Shown here: piece by piece, positions 1 through 10,400 of the stretch
Numbering within the stretch: position 1 is the stretch's first letter
How the letters are laid out: every line of letters starts with the position of its first letter
Assembly (NCBI GenBank): GCA_018668595.1
Contig: JABJCP010000013.1
Span: 147,869 to 211,868 of the forward strand
DNA from: Candidatus Woesearchaeota archaeon
GTDB lineage: Archaea; Nanobdellota; Nanobdellia; Woesearchaeales; UBA11576
Reading direction: 5' to 3'
Length of the DNA: 64,000 bases
Position numbers and translations under genes: made by a program
The notes under the pieces: model-generated
Seen by the model: only the letters and a program-made list of their open reading frames with translations
Database searches by the model: none
What the model was told of the DNA's origin: nothing

Positions 1-1
1 G

Positions 2-298
2 GAAAAAAACGAAAAAGATGAAGAAAAAGAAAATCTAATTGGTAAGATAACCTTACAGCGCATTATGCGCGAAGCTAACACCCCCCCTCATGTAAGACTA
101 GTTAATCAAATGAATGATCTTGCTAGAGGGATAAAAGAATCACAAAATGCAATAACTTATTCTCCGATCATGGAAGACCTATGCGATATTCCTCAGTTTG
201 CAGCATATCCTGCTTGTAAAGAATATTTGCGAAAACGAAAATCACAGAATTTGCTATATGATTTAAATCTATTCGATCCTCGTATTTTAGATGACTAG
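2..298 (+). CDS. C-terminal part of an unknown protein, cut by the window edge
   Basis: The reading frame is open from the first complete codon at base 2, so the ATG at 65 is probably internal and the gene begins upstream of the window. The visible 98 residues start with a lysine/glutamate-rich stretch and end with a helical segment containing LCDIPQFAAYPACKEYL. There is no signal peptide, membrane segment or motif I recognise. The gene converges with the next one (minus strand), leaving 57 bases between the two stop codons. Function unknown. Confidence 0.55.
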   Translation, partial: EKNEKDEEKENLIGKITLQRIMREANTPPHVRLVNQMNDLARGIKESQNAITYSPIMEDLCDIPQFAAYPACKEYLRKRKSQNLLYDLNLFDPRILDD

Positions 299-355
299 AA
301 TAAATAATTCGCCAGAAGATAATTTTGCTGAATAAAAATAAATAAAGTTAATTTT

Positions 356-2059
356 TTAATTTCTTTTTGTATTTATCACAAAACCATAACATTTAGCAAC
401 ACATTTATTTACCAGAGTTGATAGATCAGACATATCTGCATAAGAATGGTTAAATAGTAAAAAACGATTTTTGTCGTCGAAGAATTGACTTTGCATCTCT
501 TGATTTAAATTTTGTTTTATTATATTTGCTAATTTAGAATTATTTTTTCTTAAATACAGTTTTTTAATTGGTAAAACTGATTTTATTAATTTTGATTTAT
601 TATTTTTTCCTTGAGCAAAAGGATTCGGCATTAACTCAACACCATATTGAAGTTCAGGAAATAATTTTGTTAAATAAAAACCAAATTCATGAGGCCCATA
701 TTCAGATGAACTAATTAATTCATTAAGGTTTATGAACAAATCTTTATTTTGTTCTCTTGCAAAAGCCGCAGCATAATGAACCAAAATATCTAAATGTCTT
801 TTACGATCAGGAAGAGTTGAGTTAAACTCTGTAAATATATTTCTATCAAAAGGTTCTATACGTTCAAACTCCTCATTCATTAAAACACCCTCGAGAACAA
901 CATATTGTTTACCTATTGAATCCTCTGCATTAAAAAAAATAAGAGCTGCTTGAGCAGGAATTTTATTTTCAATCTTGGATTTATTTATGTTAAAAAAAAG
1001 TAAATTTGTATCGGGATCTAAAGCGTAAAGTAGAGAAACAGAAGATCTTTTTTTATTTTTAAAAATACAAACATCAATATTATTTTCATAATTTTTTTTC
1101 CAATTATTATTAAATTCTGCAGTGAGAATTGTTGGACTAATTTCTTGTTTAAGAGAATCTAAATGATCACTTATTTCTTGAATAATTTTGTCAGATTGCC
1201 AATTAGAAATATATTTTTTACCTTCATTAAAAATATGACTTATTGCAAATATTACTTCTCTTGGCAAAGTTAAATAATTCTCTGAGTTATTTTCAATCTC
1301 ATCAGATGGTTCTTTATCAGATTGTTCTTTATCAGAATTTCCTGCTTTTTCACTTCTTAAGTATTCTAATTTAATGTGTTCTCGAACTTTTCGTTCTTCT
1401 GGCGAATCATTTTTGTTTTTTCCATTTCCAAGTACATCATTCAAATTAAGATTATTCATTTTATTATATTCTAGTGAAAGTTTATCTATAATCAATTCAT
1501 AAAAATAACATTCTTGAAGTTTGACTTGTTTTCCCCCTGCTTTTTCTTGAGCTCTACTTAACTTACGCTGATAATGATCATCAAAATGTTTTGAAGCAAG
1601 AATTAATTTTTCGTAAAATTCATTTTTATTTTGTTTTGATTCAATAAAATCTATGCTGATTAAAGATCGCAATAAACACTCATAATCTAAACTATTTTTT
1701 AATTGCTGATCAAATTCTGGAATAATATTTTTTCTCATGTCCCTATATGACTCCGCATTAACATTAATTGTTTGACTAATCATTCCAGGCGCAGGACCTA
1801 ACAATATAGCATGTTGACCATAACAATTAAGAGTTCGAGTTCTATATAAAAAATTGAAAAAAAATCCCCATTGTTTAATTTCTTCTTTGGCTAAAGTAAT
1901 ATTATCTATAGATTCTTCGTTTGAATACAAAACTTCCACATTATCTGGAAAAAAATCAGAATCTGGAATTTGATATTGATTTTCTTTGTTTAGAATTTTA
2001 ATTAGAGCTTTATCTAGACTTAAATCTTGCTTAGTTGAATCTTCTGAATTAGCCCCCAT
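356..2059 (-). CDS. Hypothetical protein, 567 residues, probably leaderless
   Basis: A soluble-looking, lysine- and asparagine-rich protein with no signal peptide, membrane segment or recognised catalytic motif. An acidic low-complexity stretch (NSDKEQSDKEPSDEIENN) near residue 240 separates an N-terminal from a C-terminal half. The longest frame begins at a TTG at 2080. I prefer the ATG at 2059 (MGANSEDS), because a TATA-like element at 2080-2096 lies about 28 bases upstream, the spacing expected for a leaderless archaeal message. It stands alone on its strand between convergent and divergent neighbours. The C-terminal third has several aromatic and charged clusters typical of a folded domain, but I cannot assign a family. 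Confidence 0.75.
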   Translation of the reverse strand: MGANSEDSTKQDLSLDKALIKILNKENQYQIPDSDFFPDNVEVLYSNEESIDNITLAKEEIKQWGFFFNFLYRTRTLNCYGQHAILLGPAPGMISQTINVNAESYRDMRKNIIPEFDQQLKNSLDYECLLRSLISIDFIESKQNKNEFYEKLILASKHFDDHYQRKLSRAQEKAGGKQVKLQECYFYELIIDKLSLEYNKMNNLNLNDVLGNGKNKNDSPEERKVREHIKLEYLRSEKAGNSDKEQSDKEPSDEIENNSENYLTLPREVIFAISHIFNEGKKYISNWQSDKIIQEISDHLDSLKQEISPTILTAEFNNNWKKNYENNIDVCIFKNKKRSSVSLLYALDPDTNLLFFNINKSKIENKIPAQAALIFFNAEDSIGKQYVVLEGVLMNEEFERIEPFDRNIFTEFNSTLPDRKRHLDILVHYAAAFAREQNKDLFINLNELISSSEYGPHEFGFYLTKLFPELQYGVELMPNPFAQGKNNKSKLIKSVLPIKKLYLRKNNSKLANIIKQNLNQEMQSQFFDDKNRFLLFNHSYADMSDLSTLVNKCVAKCYGFVINTKRN

Positions 2060-2079
2060 AGATTTAGTTATAGGTATCA

Positions 2080-2096
2080 AATATATAAATATTTAT
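2080..2096 (-). promoter_or_regulatory. TATA-box promoter for the 567-residue protein
   Basis: On the minus strand this reads ATAAATATTTATATATT. It is centred about 28 bases upstream of the ATG at 2059, the usual distance between an archaeal TATA box and a transcription start. This is the main reason for moving the gene start inward from the TTG at 2080. Confidence 0.5.
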
Positions 2097-2241
2097 CCTG
2101 TTTACTACTTTTTAGTAGATAAAAACCGAAAGTTTTTTAAAGAGTAAACGCATAATTAATTCTATAATAAAGGCAAAATAAATATGAACTGAATATGAAT
2201 TGAATAAAAACTGAAAAAAATATTAAGGGAGATAATAAAAG

Positions 2242-3288
2242 ATGTCAGCAGCACTAACACTTGATAAAAAAACAATAGCACTAGTACTTGATTTTGATCA
2301 TACACTAACAGAAGAAACACAACAAGCACCAGTATTTAGAAAATATTGGGACAACATTGTTAAATTCTATTCAAAGCCAAAAAACATGGCAAAAATAAAA
2401 GCAAAATTTCCAGACTTTAGCGGATTTCATGGACCAGAAGATTACTTTGCAATGAAAGATACAGAAGACTACGGCGAAGGAGTTGGATGGTTACAAAGAT
2501 TTGTATGGGACTGGAACAATGGACTTTTTCCAGGACTAACACCTGAAAAACTTATTGAGACTGGGAAAAATATACAATTATCACCAGGACTACCTGAATT
2601 TTTTCCAGCATTTAAAGAAAAATGGGCAAAAGAAGATATCGATGTAAAATTCTATGTTGTAAGTGTAGGGCTAAAAGAACTAATACAAGGCAGTCCTATT
2701 GCACCATACCTTGACGACATATTTGCATCAAGAATAATTGCAGATGGATTTCCACACAATGGAGACGAGCCAGTATATGGAATTGGAGATGTGATGACGC
2801 CATACGGAAAAACTGAAACGAGCTACATAATTAGAAAAGGAAGTCAGGAATTAAGAGATAGACAAATGAATCCTGAAGAATATGCGATTTATTCATACAA
2901 ACACATAATTGGATTTGGTGACGGTATGAGTGATAGACCATTCTTTTCACACCACTTCAAACGAGGATCGCAAATGGTTGCAGTATACCCCGAAGGAGAT
3001 TGGAATGCATTCAAAAAAACAGTTGCGAATGTTGGAACAAGAGTAAATTACGTACTTCCAAGAAACTATTCTCCCGACGGAGATTTATTCAAATCAATTG
3101 ATGATATTGTTAAACTAATGCTAAATGATAAATGCTTGATGTCACCATATGATTTACACCAATACAAAAGCGGAGAAATAACAGATCCAGAAAAAATAGA
3201 ATATGTAGAAAAACACCTGGACAAATGCGATCGTTGTAGCATGTATACAACACTACACCAAATACCTCCCAAGAGGATTATATCATAA
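2242..3288 (+). CDS. HAD-superfamily hydrolase (phosphatase-like)
   Basis: The N-terminus carries the HAD nucleophile motif in LVLDFDHTLTEE, with D17 the expected nucleophile and D19 the general acid/base. The late acidic motif GFGDGMSDRPFF near residue 226 matches HAD motif IV. HAD enzymes usually hydrolyse phosphate esters through an aspartyl-phosphate; the substrate here is unknown. At 348 residues it is longer than minimal HADs. The tail ends with a Cys pair in CDRCSMY that could bind metal or form a disulfide. A GGGAG purine run ends about 8 bases before the ATG. The next plus-strand gene, a metallophosphoesterase, follows 187 bases later, so the two could be co-transcribed, but that is only positional. 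Confidence 0.85.
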   Translation: MSAALTLDKKTIALVLDFDHTLTEETQQAPVFRKYWDNIVKFYSKPKNMAKIKAKFPDFSGFHGPEDYFAMKDTEDYGEGVGWLQRFVWDWNNGLFPGLTPEKLIETGKNIQLSPGLPEFFPAFKEKWAKEDIDVKFYVVSVGLKELIQGSPIAPYLDDIFASRIIADGFPHNGDEPVYGIGDVMTPYGKTETSYIIRKGSQELRDRQMNPEEYAIYSYKHIIGFGDGMSDRPFFSHHFKRGSQMVAVYPEGDWNAFKKTVANVGTRVNYVLPRNYSPDGDLFKSIDDIVKLMLNDKCLMSPYDLHQYKSGEITDPEKIEYVEKHLDKCDRCSMYTTLHQIPPKRIIS

Positions 3289-3475
3289 TCTGAAAAAAGA
3301 CTTGTTAATTTGCATAAAAACGAAAAACTCAATAATAAACTTTTAAAACTAGGTCAGCTTAAAACAATTGTTTGTAAAAAACTAAAAAAAAACAAATCAT
3401 TAAAAACATCAATTAAAAATAAGTACCAAAAAGCAAAAACAAACAAAATAAAAAAGCAATATGTGTTGAGATCAC

Positions 3476-4348
3476 ATGAGCCAAAAAACAAAGATAGGAC
3501 TTTTTGCTGATAACCATGAAGGTGGTTATGAAAAATGTATTGCGCGCGCAATGCAAGATCATTCTGTAGATTTAATAGTTGGCCTAGGAGATATTATTGA
3601 TGTAGATAATGGCCCAGGAGATATGATAAGAAATCTATCTCCATTTTGCAGAACCAAAATACCAACTTATGTTATTCCCGGAAATCACGAATCATATCAC
3701 ACTTGGCATGAAGCGTGCAAATTTTTAGGATTAAAATATCCTAACTTCCATGATGCAACAAGAAATAAAATACATGCATTTAATAATTTGAATATGCTTT
3801 TTATTCCTGGAACTGAAAGATGCATAGAAGGAGAATTTAGAATATCTAATGCTTGCAAATCAGGACTCCATAAAAATGGCATGAATCACTATGTGACAAA
3901 TCTAAAACAATTAAAAAAAGAAATTTTGAAACACAAATTAAATTTAGAAAGAACTATTCTATTTTGTCATGACCCACCAGAACAAACCTACAAAAATGGA
4001 ACTGATTCGTTAATAAATATCGAAGATATATCAACATATCACTATTCTGACTTAATAAAAATTAAAGATGACGAAAAAGAATTATATGAACAAGAAATAC
4101 TAATGGGGCAAGGAAGCACGCTAGTCAGACATTTCGCATTTTCACTAAACTTACAAGTCATATTATCAGGACACATACATCGCACCAGCGCGATAACTCT
4201 CGACGGTATAGATATTTTAGAAAATCAAAAATCAAAATCATTATTACTAAACCCAGGCCCTGCAAATGAAGGAAATTATGCAATAGTACATGTAGAATCT
4301 AATGGAACAATACAATTAGTAAACTATTTTAGAGGAAAAGTTAATTAA
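3476..4348 (+). CDS. Calcineurin-like metallophosphoesterase
   Basis: All the signature blocks of the family are present in order: DNH at residues 12-14 (GLFADNHEG), GD in VGLGDIIDVD, GNHE in VIPGNHES, a metal-binding H in LFCHDPP, and GHIH in LSGHIHRTS. These bind two metal ions and hydrolyse phosphomono- or diesters; the substrate cannot be told from sequence. At 290 residues it is the normal size, and it has no signal peptide, so it should be cytosolic. A lysine-rich frame covers 3310-3510 just upstream, but I do not consider it a gene. Downstream, 150 bases of nearly pure A-rich sequence separate it from the convergent giant gene. Confidence 0.85.
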   Translation: MSQKTKIGLFADNHEGGYEKCIARAMQDHSVDLIVGLGDIIDVDNGPGDMIRNLSPFCRTKIPTYVIPGNHESYHTWHEACKFLGLKYPNFHDATRNKIHAFNNLNMLFIPGTERCIEGEFRISNACKSGLHKNGMNHYVTNLKQLKKEILKHKLNLERTILFCHDPPEQTYKNGTDSLINIEDISTYHYSDLIKIKDDEKELYEQEILMGQGSTLVRHFAFSLNLQVILSGHIHRTSAITLDGIDILENQKSKSLLLNPGPANEGNYAIVHVESNGTIQLVNYFRGKVN

Positions 4349-4498
4349 AAAAAAAAGATATTATAACAAAATATTAAAAGAAAATATCAAAATAACACAT
4401 TAAAATAAAGTAGTAAAAAAAAACATTAGAAAAATTAAAAAGAAAAAATATTAAAAAAATGAAAAAATTATTTCAAATTATTTCTTAAAGCTATCTGC

Positions 4499-7400
4499 TT
4501 ATTTCTTGGCCTTTTTTTTGTCTGTTTTTACTTCTGCAATCTTAATGTTCTCTGCTTTTTTACCAGGAATAAAAATAAACAAAAGCACTGCTATGATTAC
4601 AATCGCTGCACCTACGTACAACCAATAAAGAGGCTGCCAGAAATTAAATACATCTAACCAAGATTCTTTAACAGGTTCTGGTGCATCCACAACAGGTTCT
4701 GGTTCTGCAACTACAGGCTCAGCCACAGGAGCAGGCTGCTCTTCTACAATAGGCACTTCCTCCTCGACAACTTCTTCGACCACATCTTTTTTCGCAAACA
4801 AAGGCAACAAATCAGGTTTCTTAGGAGGTGCAATTAAATATGTAGTAATAGTAGCTGAATCAGCACTAACTGCAGTAAGTAAAAACTTAACATCCAAGTT
4901 ACCGTCGTCATTGAAGTCATAAATTTGACCCACATCTTTTTTCAAAACAACTGAATCTGCAATTACACCCTGCGAAACAATAGTTATGTAATCAACACCT
5001 ATGGATGTAACTTTGTAAACATACTCACCAGCAGCAGTTAAAAAAGTAATATCTTGATTCTTTTCTACAACCGCAGGCATTCCAGATTCTGTAGGAATAA
5101 CAACTGTTGCTACAGTCGTGGTTGATGATGAACCACCGCCACCACCGCCACCGCCAGTAGTTCCAGTACTACCCGAACTAGGAGTATTACCAAAGTATAC
5201 TGAAAATCCAAGATCTGCTGGAACTGTAAACTCTGTGCAACCAAGTGCTGAATTATATGTTGGTCCTGCAACTGCCTGACTTGTTACATCTGTACACGCA
5301 GTTGTACTTATTGCACTTACATTCCCGCAGTGATATAACTTAGTGTGCTGACCAGGAACACAAATATCAATTGTATCTGGATTAAGCTCACCTGCTAAAT
5401 CTTCCCAAGCACTGTGATCCAAACCAACATAACTATTTCCTCCTGATGTTCCTGTTAAAAGTTCATCTTCGTCAATAGTTGTTTTGTTTGTATCAACAGC
5501 TCCTTTAACATTCATACCATGGAATTCTAGTGCCCAAGTTGTTGATGCAGTTGAAGCACTTAATCCACTCCCACCAACACTTGCAGCATTAGTAATTCTC
5601 GCACTTAAATCATTAGTCTGAGTATAATTTTTTCTAATTACCCCTAGACCGCCGCAGCCTTTGTCTTCATAACCTTCACCATCATCCCACTGGATTGTCG
5701 GATCGTCACTTGCAGTGGAAGATTCTATGTCAGAATCATCTGCATTGAAAATAATATCATATACAGGTTGACAACTAATTCCGCAAGAACGCATATTTTG
5801 TTCAGTTGTGAAATTTAAACACGCACTAGTACTGCAAGGATTACCTGCAAGATCACAAACCTTTAACTTATAAAAATAAGTTGAACCATTAATCAAAGCA
5901 TATCCTAAATTAGTCGAGTCTAAATATGTTTCGTGTCCAATTCTATATTTAGGTATATTTGAATTAGTTAAACCAATATCATAAACTGATTTATTCAATA
6001 CATTACAACGACTACTATTATAATAAAATAACACCGTGCCATTAGCAGGTTCTGATGAATCATACTTAACAAATGCAGAATCTAAAAACTCTTCTACAGT
6101 ATAAGTAGTAATTGTTGCAGAAGTGTTATCATTAGCATCACCTGTCTCTGAAAAAAAACTACCTCCACAATGAGGAGTTGTAGAACATTCATCATCATCA
6201 CAATCAACAAGTTCATTATTATTATCGTCGATACCATTAAGACAATCTTCAAATTTATTTCCACCATACCTAAAGAAATCCTCGCAATCAGGATCATCTC
6301 TTGGTGCAAGACCATCTCCATCTGTGTCAGCAGTTCCAGCACAATCTTCTTGCATGAAATCTGCGACTCCCTGACGATAAGTTCCAGATACAACATCAAT
6401 AATCACACCACTACTAACATTCATAGATTCAACACGAACATTAAAATCGTATCGCATATTGAACTTAGTAATTCCATCAATATTAAACTCACGCGCAGAA
6501 TTCTTATCCAACATAACAACAGGTCCACCTGCTTCACCACAAATTTTATTTGCCATAGTACATGCTTTTACAGAGCTAGATTCCCACTCACCATTTTTAC
6601 ATATATACTTACTAAGACCTTCAGGTTCAGACCTTGTTGACTCAAGTACAAACTTCCACTCAAAACCTTGCGCAGCATTTGACGATGAATTACAACCAAC
6701 ATCTGTTCGTCCATCACTGTCAAGATAAAATGCAAATTTTGTAGGCTCTTCGCCAGATCCTTCCTCTGAAGTTGGAGGGAAAACACTCACATCCATAATA
6801 TCTTTACCATTACAAACTGCAGCATCAGTCAGACTAGTTACTCTAACGCCAATACCAAATGAGTCAGGATCATCTTTTATTCCTGCACCACACAAATCCA
6901 TATAATCAGGTTTGCCAGATTCAGGACAATCATCCTCTGCAATCATTTCAGGGGGTCTGTCCATATTGTTAAACATGTTAGCACAACCACGAGGATCACA
7001 CCAACCAGTCATCTCAGTACAACCAGCAAGATCGCCACAATTTTGGCCACCAGCAGATGAATTATAGTTACAAGTATGAACACACAGTTCATATCCTCCA
7101 AATATAGATACCCATTCACAACCAAAACTTGTTGCAGCATCACATTGCGCTTCTATCATACCATAACACTCTTCTGCTTTATTATTACAATAACCAGGAT
7201 TCTCACCAAAGAAATCATTATCCACATTAAAACGATCGATTACCCAAGTACAATTTGAATCTGCATTACAATTAGTCTCGTCATAATATGAAGTTTCGCA
7301 ATCAACTTTGATATATGTTGTATCAGTAAAATCAATATCGCAATCATCACCCAATTCTTCACCTGCCGGATCCCACACACAAGCAGGTGCACTTTCACAC

Positions 7401-10400
7401 GATGCTTGATTGTTATCAAAACCGACACAGTCTCCACTCATAGTCATATTCGGTTCGCACCAACCCGACATCCATTCACATTTAGAACTTGATCCACAAG
7501 AATTCTCGTCGAGCGAAAAACATTTAGGATTACACCAACCACCATTAGGAGAATCTGAACTAAACTCCCATGCACAATATTGACTATTTGTTCCTGAAGT
7601 ACATACAGACTGACTAGTCATGTTAGACTGATGACATAATGCAAACATCTTAAAATCACAAAAACCTCCTCGAGGATTGTTCTCATCTGTGATCCACTTA
7701 CAATCTGTTGAACAAGAAGACTCAAGTTTACCAAAACAAGACTCTGCAACTGTTTTATTAAAATCACAAAAACCTGCACCAGCATTATACCGACAAGCTC
7801 CATTCTGAGAATTACAAGTTGCCGCATTATCATCGTACTGCCAACAAGTTTCTGATGGGTGACCACACCAAGAACCTCCCCACGGATCTGAATTCCAAGT
7901 GCAATTAATTCCTGAAGAATCTAAACTATTAGTACAAATTGTTTCTCCTAATGCATCAAACTTATAACAATCATGCATCAGGTCACCTTCTCCACACTCA
8001 AAGGAACACCCAGCATCATCACAATCAGTTTCACCATCACCATCATCATCCTTACCATTTGCACAAAGTTCAGCATTAAAATTTAGAGGTAAACAAAGTT
8101 CTTCATCAGAATCCCACTCACAACTACCTGCAACGCCTAAACCATAGGAAGAACATTCAGTTCGCGTACATGCCGAACATTTATCTTCACAAATCAATGC
8201 ACTTTCCTTTTTGCAAGTTCCTATACTTTTATTAGCAAGATTTTTAACCCACTTACAATCAGATTCACTCTCAAGACAAGCAATTTTTGTCTCAGGAGTT
8301 GAAGTAGTAGAATCATCCTCTACGTCATTACATGAAGCACAACGACTATCACAACTACCCGAAGTAGTAATTGCAGTACTTTTACCACAATAACCAAAAC
8401 TATTTGGTGCATTTATGTCTTCAGTAAATTCACAAGATGCTCCAGATCCAGTACATGCTTGCTGTGCAAGAGTTGACGAATCCCAAACAGTCCCATTATT
8501 TTGATACTCGCAATCATAACAATATCTACCACAATTCCTTACAGTTGTAGACGTGCCTGAACCTGCATCACACCACTCTTCTAATTTTAGCATATCATCT
8601 GTTGTTACAGCAGTTCCATTATCATCACAATAAGTTTCCGTGTTCCAAACATTACCAAAATTTTCACACCTTTCTTGTGTACGTATATCTTTTGTTTCAC
8701 CAACACCGTCCATATTAAAATCACAATAATCATTATTCCACACACAAGGCATGTACCAAGGAGAACCTGCAATTTGCTCACATAAATCTTGATTTGAATA
8801 TGCATTGTAATCATCACATTGCTTCGCACCTGTTGGAGGTTCTTGTAGATTAGCCCAACAAGAATCACCTAAATTATCAGTAGTGCAATTACCACTTCTC
8901 CACTGACAACAAGTACTCAATGCAGGAAGAGAAGTACATAAATCTCTATTAGTAATATTCTCACACTGAATAGTTGAAGATTCCTGACCTGCTAAGTTAT
9001 CACAAGAACTAGCTGTATAATTACAAATAGTTACATTATTACACGCAGCAGAATCAGCATCGAATAACCAACATTGAGGATTATATAAAATCATATCGTC
9101 TTCAAACTCAGTTGCTCCAGCACTATCTGGTTCGTTACATTCATCATCAGTATAATCATACTCGCAATATTTAGTATCCATACAATCAGATTGTCTTCCA
9201 TTATACTGAGCACAATATCCAAGCGCAGGTTCACACCATTGACCAGAGTAAGTACAATTTAAACTTAATGCTCCAGTTATACTATAATCAGTACAACCTG
9301 TTTCATTACCATCCCAATTCCAACAACCAACATCTTCACAGTATCCGCCCCACTGATCATCTTGCCAAGTACACGCAATAGAGTCAGATTCATTATTACA
9401 AGCATCTGATGAACTCAAAGACCAACAGCTAAATTCTTCACACCAGCCCCAACTATCAGTATGCCAATTACAACCTGCAGTAGAACAATCACTAGTATTT
9501 GACTGAGACCAACAACCTTCTTCATAACAATAGTCATAAGTTGACTCCCAAAGACAACCTGATGCACCTTCACAATTTGATTGAGTATAATAATCCCAAC
9601 AACCTTCTTCAGAGCACCAACCCCAGCCATCCGAATTCCAATAACAGCTTGCAGAATCACACTCAGTCTGGTTTGAATTAGACCAACAACCTTCTTCATA
9701 ACAATAACCCCATGTTGAATCCCAAGCACAACCACCATATTCACTAGCATCTGCAGTACATAGATCGTTATTTGAATAATCTCCACAACCACCTTGAGTA
9801 CAATAACTATTAGCACCCCAGAAGCAATTATCATCACCTGCACAAGTAGCATTTGAATTATAATCCCAACAACCTTGCTCGTAACAATAATCGCTAGCAT
9901 TATTCCAAGAACATTTAGTTAATGCAGTACAATTAGTACTATCTGAAAAATCCCAGCAACCTTTTTCATAACAATATTCATAATCATCATTCCAATCACA
10001 ATCCGAATTTGCAGAACAATCCTCGTCAGTGTTGTAATTCCAACATCCTAAATTATAACACCATCCAGAACTTTGCCACTCGCAATCAGATCTAACATCA
10101 CAAGTTGTTTGATCTTCTAAATACCAACAACCTTGTTCCTGACAAGAGTTCCATTCCGAATTCCAATTGCAATTACCATATCCACTATCATCAGTATCAC
10201 AACTAGATTCAGTATTATAGTTCCAACAACCACCTTGATAACAGTAATTAGATACATCATTCCAAACGCAATTACGAAAACTTTGTTCACTACAATTAGC
10301 ATTAGAATTATATGCATAACAACCTACTTCATAACAATAATTATAATTATCATTCCAATTACAAATACTATCTGCATCACAAGTAGATTCAGTAACATAA

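Noticed and set aside
3310..3510. Open frame of 66 residues, plus strand
   Set aside because: Almost pure lysine/asparagine from A-rich DNA, no ribosome-binding site, and it overlaps the well-supported metallophosphoesterase start.
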